The notes beneath the pieces were generated by a model that saw only the letters and a list, made by a program, of their open reading frames with translations, was not told the origin of the DNA and ran no database searches. 33,544 bases of DNA from a virus: positions 1 to 33,544 of the IMG/VR virus record IMGVR_UViG_3300033049_000174; one strand, written 5' to 3'. This document shows positions 8,776 through 14,864 of this stretch, piece after piece (position 1 is the first letter of the stretch; the number at the start of each line of letters is the position of its first letter). The translations under genes were made by a program, and so were the position numbers.

Positions 8776-9637
8776 CTTTCAATGCCTCCGCTACAGCTTG
8801 AGCCAAGTTAGTTGGTTGAAAATCTGCAGGTGTTTTTGAAATTTCAATTTCAGGTTGCGGTAATGCTTTTAATCGAATGTCGATCCAACGCCCTGTTGGA
8901 ATATCACGAGGTTTTTCAAGGTTCGGAACAATATCACCCGTTTCTTCATCAAACTTTTTTGCAAAGGTTTTAACTTCTATGGTGTTATCTTCAAGTTGTT
9001 GATACTGCACGGCTACCAATACATTACCATTTGCATCTTTTGGCATTTCGATATACCACCCATCATCCGAAAAACCTTCTGTATTTTTAATCAGGTAATG
9101 ACCCACATCCACTTTTTCAAATGTAGGTTCTTGTTCTAACGCTTCATCATTTGCTGCAATTTTATCAGCAAATAATTGAACAACTGGTGATGCTGCTTTG
9201 ATGAAACCATTTGAATCTATTGTTGTATTATGACTATTTCTAATTATTGCCTCACTTGACCATACATCACCTGATTTAATCCTTGCTTGGAGGGTAGCAA
9301 GATTAATGTTTCCCATTGGAACTCCTATTTGCCAAGAATACCTGGAGTCATTTGAGTGATTTATATGTATGAATGCGCAATAATTCATACCATTTTCAAG
9401 CCCTGAATGATAAAGCCCGTTATGGATTAAATTATTTGGTTGTGATGTACTTGTAGATAATCCACCCAACCCAAACGCTCCAACTTCCATCACATTTCCA
9501 GCGGCTGTACCAATCAATCGACTTGCTGCATGAGTATTATTGGTGAAGTTTTCATTCATCTTAGTGGCAAATGATCGAAAGGTATCACCACCTGCGCCAC
9601 TCGGTGCTGTGCCTAAATTTCCTGTTTGAATAGTCAT
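8759..9637 (-). CDS. Fibre-like tail protein inserted between M and L
   Basis: Protein of 292 residues, not part of the minimal lambda M-L-K-I-J set. The N-terminal part (NLGTAPSGAGGDTFRSFATKMNENF) resembles the attachment end of phage tail-fibre or baseplate fibre proteins. The middle has a YCAFIHI/WSSEAIIRNSHNTTID stretch like pyocin- and fibre-type knobs. The C-terminal region (IPTGRWIDIRLKALPQPEIE) looks like a small tail-protein domain. It may be a side fibre or receptor-binding protein, which I infer from layout and sequence style only. It lies after a terminator (9650-9671) and overlaps L by 17 bases. Confidence 0.65.
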   Translation of the reverse strand: MTIQTGNLGTAPSGAGGDTFRSFATKMNENFTNNTHAASRLIGTAAGNVMEVGAFGLGGLSTSTSQPNNLIHNGLYHSGLENGMNYCAFIHINHSNDSRYSWQIGVPMGNINLATLQARIKSGDVWSSEAIIRNSHNTTIDSNGFIKAASPVVQLFADKIAANDEALEQEPTFEKVDVGHYLIKNTEGFSDDGWYIEMPKDANGNVLVAVQYQQLEDNTIEVKTFAKKFDEETGDIVPNLEKPRDIPTGRWIDIRLKALPQPEIEISKTPADFQPTNLAQAVAEALKDDSEQ

Positions 9638-9649
9638 ATTTTTCTCACT

Positions 9650-9671
9650 AAAAAGCCCCAGCTAGTGGGGC
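9650..9671 (-). terminator. Intrinsic terminator after M-like gene
   Basis: Stem GCCCCA/TGGGGC (9655-9660 with 9666-9671), loop of five, followed by a short run of U on the minus strand. Confidence 0.75.
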
Positions 9672-9687
9672 GTGAAGTTAATTAGAT

Positions 9688-10032
9688 TTAAGGGTAAAAA
9701 ACTTGGGTGAAGGTTGTTGAGATTTGCCAAACATCTCCACCAATATTCGTTAATTTGTAATTCACATCAGATTTAACTCGAACCTCTCCATCCAAAGGAG
9801 CATTCCAAAGAAATGAGTCTGACCCTTTGTGTTTGTCTAAGAAATCTTTAATTTGTTTAATTTCAGATGAGTAAGCAGTTCGACTATAAGCCCATTGCCC
9901 TTTTCGATTATTAATTCCAACACTTACATGTTGCTCATATCCATCACCAAATTTAGATGAAAGTATGTTGAAGTCTTGAGTCGCTGAATTACCATCAACA
10001 CTATTTTCCCATATAAATTTTTCATTGCTCAT
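9688..10032 (-). CDS. Minor tail protein M-like
   Basis: Tail-tip protein of 114 residues of the phage minor tail protein M family. Family-like features are the FGDGYEQHVSVGINNRKGQW stretch, a short helix with IKQIKDFLDKHKG, FLWNAPLDGE, and a C-terminal WQISTTFTQVF strand. In lambda, gpM acts with gpL at the tail tip below the tape measure. Here the M gene is separated from the tape measure by about 4.8 kb of accessory genes. Length matches the family. Confidence 0.9.
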   Translation of the reverse strand: MSNEKFIWENSVDGNSATQDFNILSSKFGDGYEQHVSVGINNRKGQWAYSRTAYSSEIKQIKDFLDKHKGSDSFLWNAPLDGEVRVKSDVNYKLTNIGGDVWQISTTFTQVFYP

Positions 10033-10042
10033 AAATTTCGTC

Positions 10043-10072
10043 CAATAAAAAACCCACTCACCTGAGTGGGTT
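10043..10072 (-). terminator. Intrinsic terminator after TonB-domain gene
   Basis: Perfect 10-bp stem (10051-10060 with 10063-10072) with a very short loop, followed on the minus strand by TTTTTTATTGG. Confidence 0.85.
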
Positions 10073-10103
10073 TTAAGTTTAATGCTGAATAAGTATTTAA
10101 ATA

Positions 10104-10748
10104 TTAATCACTTGATGATCTTAAAATAAAGCTAAAATCTGCAGTTGTTTTGATAAGTTGAGGCTTTCCATTGATAACTAAAGGCTTAAAACTTGCCTTT
10201 TTGAAAAATTCGCTTAAAACATATTCATCTAAAGCCGGGATTCCAGTGCTTTTAACAACCTTAACTTTGGTTAATTTACCTTTTCCATTAGCCTCTACAC
10301 TCAATGTTATAGTTCTATTACTTCCTTTTAAGTCAGTATTTTTAAAATTAAATTCTGGATACTCAGCATATTCCGGAACTCTTGATACACTTAATTCAAC
10401 TGGTTGAGTTAAGCGAATAGGAAAATTTTCGATTTTATCATTTGGATATTTTGCAAATATTTTTGCTTTTTTAAAGACCTCAATTATCTTGTTGTCTAGA
10501 TCCTGAAGTCCACTGCTTTTATTAATTTCAGCAACCTTAACAAAACCATTAACATCCGTCTCAATCCTCACCACAAGATATCTATCATAACCTTTCAACT
10601 CATCATTATTGATTCTAAATATCGGTTTTTTCACCCATTTTATAATCATATTTTCATCTACAGTTCTTGGCTCAACTCGAGCTTGAGAATCTGCTCCAAA
10701 ACAAAAACTGGAAACCAATAAGCAGAAAATTATAAATAAGCTTTTCAT
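10104..10748 (-). CDS. Secreted protein with two tandem TonB C-terminal-type domains
   Basis: Protein of 214 residues with a Sec signal peptide (MKSLFIIFCLLVSSFCFGA) and then two repeats of the TonB C-terminal fold. The first is near residues 55-105 (VVRIETDVNGFVKVAEINKS then SGLQDLDNKIIEVFKKA), the second near 140-205 (LSVEANGKGKLTKVKVVKS then TGIPALDEYVLSEFFKKASF). The family signature G-x-V-x-x-V-x-hydrophobic-x-x-S-S/T-G followed by L-D is visible in both. It lacks the cytoplasmic and membrane anchor of true TonB, so it should be a soluble periplasmic protein. An accessory (moron) role, such as interfering with TonB-dependent receptors, is inference. It is bounded by terminators on both sides and a dyad lies just upstream. 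Confidence 0.8.
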   Translation of the reverse strand: MKSLFIIFCLLVSSFCFGADSQARVEPRTVDENMIIKWVKKPIFRINNDELKGYDRYLVVRIETDVNGFVKVAEINKSSGLQDLDNKIIEVFKKAKIFAKYPNDKIENFPIRLTQPVELSVSRVPEYAEYPEFNFKNTDLKGSNRTITLSVEANGKGKLTKVKVVKSTGIPALDEYVLSEFFKKASFKPLVINGKPQLIKTTADFSFILRSSSD

Positions 10749-10758
10749 GATATATCTC

Positions 10759-10780
10759 TAGTATTTAGCTCAAAATACTA
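10759..10780. promoter_or_regulatory. 8-bp dyad upstream of TonB-domain gene
   Basis: TAGTATTT/AAATACTA inverted repeat with a six-base centre, eleven bases before the gene's ATG and downstream of a terminator. It could be an operator or an RNA hairpin near the ribosome-binding site. No clear -35/-10 pair was found here. Confidence 0.4.
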
Positions 10781-10791
10781 ATTTTTATGCC

Positions 10792-10817
10792 AAAAAGAAA
10801 CCTCCCGAGGGAGGTTT
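10792..10817 (-). terminator. Intrinsic terminator after BRO-N antirepressor
   Basis: Perfect 8-bp stem AAACCTCC/GGAGGTTT (10798-10805 with 10810-10817) and a short U-rich tract (CTTTTT) on the minus strand. It ends the immI-like operon before the TonB-domain gene. Confidence 0.85.
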
Positions 10818-10823
10818 GTTAAA

Positions 10824-11714
10824 TTACCACGCTGGCGCATTAAACCATTTAGGATTCACACCTATTCGATGACCTGATGATAAATTAATTGTCCTACAGA
10901 GTGAATCAACCAATGGCTGACCGCGTTTAGTCCGAAAATCAAAGTCAGCGCTAACTTTTCTAGCCAATGAATTAGATTTTAAGATGTAGCTGGCATAATT
11001 GTTGATAAACAATGGATCTATTAGCTCTAAAGCCTTCCAAACATTGTCCATAGCGCCATTCTGAGCAAGAATTGCCTCTGTCATTTGGCGTATCAACTCA
11101 TAATCATCTTTATCAAACAACGAGCCCTGTTTTTCCGTCTGACTATACAAAGCAATCAAGTAGTGAACATATTCCACAGCGACTGGTATTTCATCATAAG
11201 GAATCTCATCAATGTGTTTTACGTTGAAACGCTGATGAACGAGTTTGTATGCATCACTGTAATTTAAGTGTTTAGTCTTAGCCACAAGAAGATTTACAGC
11301 ATTGGTTAGGGGTTCGCGTTCTTCTTTGTGAGTTTTAGCAATTGGATTTCCAACTTCTTTATCAAGAATGTCGAGTACCCATTTGCGGAATTGCTTGGCA
11401 ATATCTGTTTTGGAAAACATTGCGATTAAGTGGCAGCCACGAAGTGAAAAGATGCGGATCGTTTTAGTTAAATTTTTGCTTTTCTTCGAGACACTCAAAT
11501 TGAGGGTCTCGACAGAATCATTGATACTTAAATTGAGGGTCGTTGTCATTGATGAATTAAACTCATCCTGATTACGCTCATAAACCTGAGTCACTGCATC
11601 CGATTTTGCATAACCAAGGGCTTTAGCCAACTCGGTTGCAGTTAGCCAAATTTGGCCATTCTGCTCCACTGGTGAAAAATTTACATCGTTAAAACTTAGT
11701 GTTAAACTTGTCAT
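10824..11714 (-). CDS. BRO-N family antirepressor (Ant-like)
   Basis: Protein of 296 residues with an N-terminal BRO-N domain (about residues 1-115: FNDVNFSPVEQNGQIWLTAT, ELAKALGYAKSDAVTQVYERN, then LRGCHLIAMFSKTDIAKQFRKWVLDIL). The C-terminal half is predicted helical and not strongly recognised, but its order is that of phage antirepressors. In P22, Ant binds and inactivates C2-type repressors, so the likely role here is inducing the lytic cycle or acting on a heterologous prophage repressor. The gene follows the Arc-like repressor gene with a 79-base gap holding its ribosome-binding site (AAGGA at 11724-11728) and a candidate plus-strand antisense RNA. Function is inferred from domain and locus layout. 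Confidence 0.82.
   Translation of the reverse strand: MTSLTLSFNDVNFSPVEQNGQIWLTATELAKALGYAKSDAVTQVYERNQDEFNSSMTTTLNLSINDSVETLNLSVSKKSKNLTKTIRIFSLRGCHLIAMFSKTDIAKQFRKWVLDILDKEVGNPIAKTHKEEREPLTNAVNLLVAKTKHLNYSDAYKLVHQRFNVKHIDEIPYDEIPVAVEYVHYLIALYSQTEKQGSLFDKDDYELIRQMTEAILAQNGAMDNVWKALELIDPLFINNYASYILKSNSLARKVSADFDFRTKRGQPLVDSLCRTINLSSGHRIGVNPKWFNAPAW
11680..11708 (+). promoter_or_regulatory. Candidate promoter for sar-like antisense RNA
   Basis: On the plus strand, -35 TTTACA (11680-11685), exactly 17 bases, then -10 TAAACT (11703-11708). It points against the antirepressor gene, inside its first codons, with an expected start at about 11714-11716. Confidence 0.55.
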
Positions 11715-11780
11715 GTGTTTACATCCTTAAGTGATGGCAACTAAACCTTGTATTGATTGGTAGTCTGGCAAGGTTTTTTT
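11715..11780 (+). ncRNA. Candidate sar-like antisense RNA over the antirepressor ribosome-binding site
   Basis: A plus-strand transcript from the promoter at 11680-11708 would start at the antirepressor start codon, cover its whole leader including AAGGA, and end at a strong intrinsic terminator. The terminator is an 8-bp stem (11743-11750 with 11769-11776) followed by seven T. Predicted length is about 65 nt, close to that of P22 sar RNA (about 69 nt as I recall), which lies in the same arc-ant gap and represses ant translation. The terminator has no plus-strand gene to serve, which argues for a dedicated antisense RNA. Expression has not been shown. Confidence 0.6.
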
Positions 11781-11793
11781 GTGCCTATTGATT

Positions 11794-11973
11794 TCATGCT
11801 TTCGCACTCTCTATTTCATTTTTCATTTGCTTAACCGCATGGTTAATTAAATAATTCACTGGTCTTTCATACTCCTGACCAAGCTCTTTAAGCCAATCCA
11901 TTAATTCAGGTTCAATTCGAAGATTGTACTGAATCTTGGTTCGCTCACCTTTTGGTTTTGTGGGTAGTTCCAT
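11794..11973 (-). CDS. Arc-like ribbon-helix-helix repressor (small gene)
   Basis: A 59-residue protein starting MELPTKPKGERTKIQYNLRI. Residues 13-19 (KIQYNLR) form the expected DNA-reading beta strand with Q15, N17 and R19, matching the Q-N-R pattern of Arc. Two helices follow, EPELMDWLKELGQEY and RPVNYLINHAVKQM. Ribosome-binding sequence AGGAG lies six bases before the ATG. The gene is read from a consensus-like promoter (12028-12057) and is followed by the antirepressor gene, so it sits where arc sits in the P22 immI locus (arc-ant). Predicted role is repression of the shared promoter and hence of the antirepressor. Confidence 0.85.
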   Translation of the reverse strand: MELPTKPKGERTKIQYNLRIEPELMDWLKELGQEYERPVNYLINHAVKQMKNEIESAKA

Positions 11974-12010
11974 ATCAAACTCCTATGATGGGTGATCTTA
12001 ACAATAATAG

Positions 12011-12080
12011 CCACTGGCTATATCTGGATAATAATACCCATTGGCTAGGATTGTCAATATGCACTGGCTACTATTATTAT
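12011..12080. promoter_or_regulatory. Divergent promoters with operator repeats (immI-like control region)
   Basis: Minus-strand promoter: TTGACA (12057-12052) then 18 bases then TATTAT (12033-12028). Plus-strand promoter: TTGTCA (12051-12056) then 18 bases then TATTAT (12075-12080). The two -35 boxes overlap. Three copies of CAYTGGCTA lie at 12012-12020, 12038-12046 and 12062-12070: one beyond the minus start, one in each spacer. The first is part of the palindrome TAGCC-ACT-GGCTA. These are the probable operators of the two ribbon-helix-helix proteins. Confidence 0.75.
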
Positions 12081-12107
12081 GTTTTTTATTTGCGGTATAT
12101 GGTCATA

Positions 12108-12365
12108 ATGAGTAGCAAACACTTAAATGCACAATACAATTTGCGCTGGCCCGATGAATTAAAAGAAAAAATAGCTCAATCAGCTAAAAAACATAACCGT
12201 TCAATGAATGCTGACATTGTTGCTCGGCTGGAGCAGTCTTTAGCTAATGAGGAACTGCCTACAATTACTCAAGCTGACAAAGACTATTTGACTAAAATCC
12301 AATCAATCGAAGAAAAGCTAGATATGATTATTAACAATACAGATGTATTAAAAAAAGCACCTTAG
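12108..12365 (+). CDS. Mnt-like ribbon-helix-helix repressor
   Basis: The only plus-strand gene in the window, 85 residues. The N-terminal part matches the Arc/Mnt fold: beta strand Q9-Y-N11-L-R13 (same residue numbers as the DNA-contacting Q9, N11 and R13 of Arc), then RWPDELKEKIAQSAKKHNRS and MNADIVARLEQSL. A C-terminal extension (DYLTKIQSIEEKLDMIINNT) looks like a coiled coil, as in Mnt, which uses it to form tetramers. The start at 12108 (MSSKHLN) was chosen because the Arc-family alignment begins there. Another ATG is in frame at 12099, and upstream ATG codons lie across the promoter. It is divergent from the Arc-like gene and shares its control region. Confidence 0.88.
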   Translation: MSSKHLNAQYNLRWPDELKEKIAQSAKKHNRSMNADIVARLEQSLANEELPTITQADKDYLTKIQSIEEKLDMIINNTDVLKKAP

Positions 12366-12374
12366 GGTGCTTTT
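12353..12374. terminator. Bidirectional terminator between convergent genes
   Basis: Stem AAAAGCACC/GGTGCTTTT (12353-12361 with 12366-12374) between the plus-strand Mnt-like gene (stop 12363-12365) and the convergent lipoprotein gene (stop at 12384). T-tracts are present on both strands. Confidence 0.85.
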
Positions 12375-12383
12375 ATTTAGACT

Positions 12384-12728
12384 TTAATTAGCATTTGTTC
12401 TATTAATACAAGCATGGTACATTTTATTTCTAAAATCGGTAACCGCTTTCTCTTGATTCTCTTCAACACTATAGCGTGGTTCAGCATATGCATCGTTTAC
12501 AATTGCTTGAACCAAACCTTTCATTTGTTCATCTTCAATATTATTAGCTATCGACATACTATCAACCATAGCCATGCCTGTTTGTCTATTCACCATAATT
12601 GATTTAGAAAGATCATCAATGACCTTGCAAAAATCTGAATTGCTAACTATATCTTTGTGCTCTTCTTTTTTTGTACATGCTGTTAAAAATAGAACAGAAA
12701 TAGTTAACGTGAAAAATATCATTTTCAT
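12384..12728 (-). CDS. Secreted lipoprotein, paralog of the 13998-14333 product
   Basis: A 114-residue lipoprotein with signal MKMIFFTLTISVLFLTAC (lipobox LTAC). The mature part aligns over its length with the protein at 13998-14333: both share FC near the N-terminus of the domain, M-x-x-RQ-x-G, M-x-I-x-x-x-I, V-x-x-AY-x-EP-x-Y, ENQE, and AC near the end. The two conserved cysteines could form a disulfide in the periplasm. It starts two bases after the 13278-12730 gene ends, as the last gene of a three-gene cassette. Function is unknown. A lysogenic-conversion or exclusion role is only a guess from its cassette. Confidence 0.8.
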   Translation of the reverse strand: MKMIFFTLTISVLFLTACTKKEEHKDIVSNSDFCKVIDDLSKSIMVNRQTGMAMVDSMSIANNIEDEQMKGLVQAIVNDAYAEPRYSVEENQEKAVTDFRNKMYHACINRTNAN

Positions 12729-12729
12729 A

Positions 12730-13278
12730 CTAATTACTCATATCTTTAATAGCATCATCCAAGTACCAATCTTTTGCAAATGTATTCAAATCTTCCATCT
12801 GTTTATTCATAACACCAAACCAGCCGCCATCCCACACCCCATATGCGTGCTCACCATTTAACAGATAAACATTTTCAGGCATAGTTCGCAATGTATAAAC
12901 AGGATTCTGCAACCCATATTCCTTGCCAAGGTTTTGGAAAAAATCACCATTAAAATAGAACTTATCTTTACCCTTGTAACCAAGATATACTTTATTAAAC
13001 TGCTTATCTTTGATTTTTTCAGCAAACTGCAACATTACTCGATTGACGTCAAGAGAACTATTTTCTCCAGTCATACTGCGAAAATCATATTTAAGTTCAG
13101 TTGGATTTAAAAACCATTTGTAATGAACCCAAACCCTAACACCTTTATTTCTAGGATCTTCTTTTAGTACAGAACTCATATGGCGTTGAAGATTAATATA
13201 ATTAAATGCCGCAACAATACATACTATTACAAGAATACTTAAAATAATTTTAACAATGTTTTTCATAATGTTATTCAC
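12730..13278 (-). CDS. Membrane-anchored periplasmic protein of unknown function
   Basis: 182 residues with one N-terminal membrane segment (about residues 7-25: NIVKIILSILVIVCIVAAF) and a periplasmic domain rich in aromatics (VWVHYKWFLNPTELKYDF, KVYLGYKGKDKFYFNGDFF, YGVWDGGWFGVM). I do not recognise the family. The GTG at 13278 has GGGG upstream; an ATG at 13266 is the alternative start and would remove four residues. The gene overlaps the end of the preceding lipoprotein gene and is followed after one base by the next lipoprotein gene, so the three are likely translated together. Confidence 0.75.
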   Translation of the reverse strand: MNNIMKNIVKIILSILVIVCIVAAFNYINLQRHMSSVLKEDPRNKGVRVWVHYKWFLNPTELKYDFRSMTGENSSLDVNRVMLQFAEKIKDKQFNKVYLGYKGKDKFYFNGDFFQNLGKEYGLQNPVYTLRTMPENVYLLNGEHAYGVWDGGWFGVMNKQMEDLNTFAKDWYLDDAIKDMSN

Positions 13279-13900
13279 CCTTACCCCAATTTATCCCTGA
13301 AACAGTGAAGCTGAATTGTTTCTTTCCTTCTTGATAAAAAGGCAACTCAATGATTAATTTTTTAGATTTTTTTAGTGACTTGATAAAGGTATCAACATCA
13401 TAATCATTTGATATAAACAACACATCACCAGAATAATCTGTTGTGGCACTAAGCTCAATATTTTGAATATGACCATCATCAAACTTTACAGATGCAAAAC
13501 AGCTCTCAGAAATCGTATCACATGAATATTGCCCATCATTAATTGTGAACATTATTTCTGTTGGTTCTGTCGCCCTCTTTCTTAAAGTTATATCAAGATA
13601 CGATCCTCCATTATAGGGGAAATCAAATTGCACTCGATTGTCTGAGGAAATGGAGGCAAATTTAGTTATTATGCCCCTCATATCATCATTTTTTTGATTG
13701 TAATTCCAGTTAGAGGTTGGTTCAGGCGTGATAATCTCTGGCTTAATTTCAGGACTAGGTTTAGCTATGCTTACAACATCACTTTGACTACTCTCCTTTA
13801 TTTCTGCATTATTATTAATCTCAATGGCTTTATTTTTATCTGAACAACCATTTAATAAGACACAAAAACCCATCAATGAAGCTAAAATCAATTTATTCAT
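13271..13900 (-). CDS. Lipoprotein with C-terminal beta-rich domain
   Basis: 209-residue lipoprotein: signal MNKLILASLMGFCVLLNGC with lipobox LNGC, then a Pro/Ser/Glu-rich linker (about residues 30-65) and a beta-rich domain with two cysteines close together (YSCDTISESCF) and the C-terminal pattern LIIELPFYQEGKKQFSFTVSG. That tail pattern occurs in proteins predicted to be periplasmic beta-sandwiches, which is recall and not checked. First gene of a three-gene cassette, with an AT-rich gap upstream (13901-13979). No function can be assigned. Confidence 0.78.
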   Translation of the reverse strand: MNKLILASLMGFCVLLNGCSDKNKAIEINNNAEIKESSQSDVVSIAKPSPEIKPEIITPEPTSNWNYNQKNDDMRGIITKFASISSDNRVQFDFPYNGGSYLDITLRKRATEPTEIMFTINDGQYSCDTISESCFASVKFDDGHIQNIELSATTDYSGDVLFISNDYDVDTFIKSLKKSKKLIIELPFYQEGKKQFSFTVSGINWGKGE

Positions 13901-13919
13901 TTAAATGACCATTGTTATA

Positions 13920-13947
13920 AAGTGTAATCAATGTAACAAAGAGTAAA
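13920..13947 (-). promoter_or_regulatory. Possible moron promoter before the lipoprotein cassette
   Basis: In the 79-base gap the minus strand reads CTTTGT, 16 bases, TATAAC, about 20 bases before the lipoprotein ATG. The -10 is fair and the -35 is poor. A hairpin that could end upstream transcription lies at 13980-13997. Confidence 0.3.
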
Positions 13948-13979
13948 GAAAAAGTGAAGATTTAGTGAACTAAAATTAG

Positions 13980-13997
13980 AACCCAGCTAAGTGGGTT
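13980..13997 (-). terminator. Weak intrinsic terminator
   Basis: Stem AACCCA/TGGGTT (13980-13985 with 13992-13997), loop of six, then CTAATTTTAG on the minus strand. It sits directly against the stop codon of the upstream gene. Confidence 0.6.
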
Positions 13998-14333
13998 TTA
14001 TTTATAATTATCTTCAAGTTTGTAGCATGCCAAAGTCCAATCATTAGAAAACTCTTGAGCTTCTCTTTCTTGATTTTCTTTAGTGTCGTATTTCGGCTCT
14101 TCATAAGCAGAAATTACAATTTTTTTTAAAATCTGTGTTGCTTTCGAGCCTTGTCTCTCTGTCTTAGCTATTTCATTAATTATTCCCATTTCTTTAGATA
14201 ATGGAGCGCCTTGCTGTCTTGATAGCATGGTTTGATACGAAATTCTTTCAATCATGTCGCAAAATTGGCTTGCAATAGCATTGCTGGAAATTGAGCTAAA
14301 ACCCAAAACACCAATCAGTAATAATTTTTTCAT
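13998..14333 (-). CDS. Secreted protein, paralog of the 12384-12728 lipoprotein
   Basis: 111-residue protein with a Sec signal (MKKLLLIGVLGFSSISSNAIA, cleavage expected after AIA) but no lipobox. The mature domain (SQFCDMIERISYQTMLSRQQG, then ISAYEEPKYDTKENQERE, then LACYKL) is clearly related to the lipoprotein at 12384-12728, with conserved FC, RQ-x-G, AYxEPxY, ENQE and AC. The start at 14333 is chosen because it begins the signal peptide. A longer frame to 14369 has no support. The Shine-Dalgarno AAGGAG falls in the loop and 3' arm of a hairpin (14338-14357). Unknown function, likely periplasmic. Confidence 0.8.
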   Translation of the reverse strand: MKKLLLIGVLGFSSISSNAIASQFCDMIERISYQTMLSRQQGAPLSKEMGIINEIAKTERQGSKATQILKKIVISAYEEPKYDTKENQEREAQEFSNDWTLACYKLEDNYK

Positions 14334-14337
14334 TCTA

Positions 14338-14357
14338 AAGCACTCCTTGAAGTGCTT
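14338..14357 (-). promoter_or_regulatory. Hairpin holding the ribosome-binding site
   Basis: AAGCACT/AGTGCTT stem (7 bp, loop TCAAGG on the minus strand) just before the ATG at 14333. The only good Shine-Dalgarno, AAGGAG, is partly in the loop and partly in the stem, so folding could limit translation. Confidence 0.5.
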
Positions 14358-14371
14358 ATAAAATATCAATT

Positions 14372-14402
14372 AAAAAAGAAAAAAGCCACAGGAGTGGCTT
14401 TT
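14372..14402 (-). terminator. Intrinsic terminator after lipoprotein gene
   Basis: 9-bp stem AAAAGCCAC/GTGGCTTTT (14381-14389 with 14394-14402), loop of four, then a long U-rich tract (TTCTTTTTT) on the minus strand. Confidence 0.85.
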
Positions 14403-14412
14403 AAGCTTTCTT

Positions 14413-14820
14413 TTATTTCAAGGACCTTTCACAATATGGCGATGCATTTTTTAACAATGGATCAGGAGTAAAAGCAAAGGTTGCACCCATATAATAATCG
14501 GCTTTCAGTGCTAACTTCTCGCCTGATTTGGATATAATCTTTAATTTAAGATTGTTTTGATTATAAACAACATTATCTACAACCTTTATCTTGTCTAGTA
14601 TGTCCTTACCATTGTAGCTTTGACACATAAGACCCGTACCATCATCATTAAATTTAATAGTCACCAGCCAAGGTCCCCCACTACCTGACCAGTATCCTGA
14701 TAAGTCCGTGGGCTTAGGGGTTATTGAGCTGAATTGACCACTTAATAAATCGTTATTCATAGCACAGCCACTCAGAGTAAAGCCAAAGCACAAAGCGCCA
14801 ATCGGTAGTAATTTTTTCAT
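14413..14820 (-). CDS. Lipoprotein of unknown function downstream of tape measure
   Basis: About 135 residues. The signal MKKLLPIGALCFGFTLSGC has lipobox LSGC. The mature part (DLSGYWSGSGGPWLVTIKFN, then DDGTGLMCQSYNG) has a lipocalin-like opening (G-x-W-x-G) and a beta-rich pattern, with cysteines in LMCQSY and SPYCERS. The start at 14820 begins the signal peptide; the frame extends to 14856 without support. It is first in the accessory block inserted between the tape measure and the M gene and is flanked by terminators, which is moron-like. Lipoproteins in this position are sometimes superinfection-exclusion factors, but nothing here proves that. Confidence 0.75.
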   Translation of the reverse strand: MKKLLPIGALCFGFTLSGCAMNNDLLSGQFSSITPKPTDLSGYWSGSGGPWLVTIKFNDDGTGLMCQSYNGKDILDKIKVVDNVVYNQNNLKLKIISKSGEKLALKADYYMGATFAFTPDPLLKNASPYCERSLK

Positions 14821-14864
14821 ATAAATCCCATAGTTCGTTTTACAGAAAAATAGCACTTGAAAGA

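Noticed and set aside
10749-10797. Promoter in front of the TonB-domain gene
   Set aside because: TTGGCA is present, but no -10 lies at 16-19 bases; only the dyad is reported.
11952-12107. Upstream start that makes the Mnt-like protein 137 residues long
   Set aside because: The extra 52 residues run across the divergent promoters and operator repeats, and the Arc-family alignment begins at 12108.
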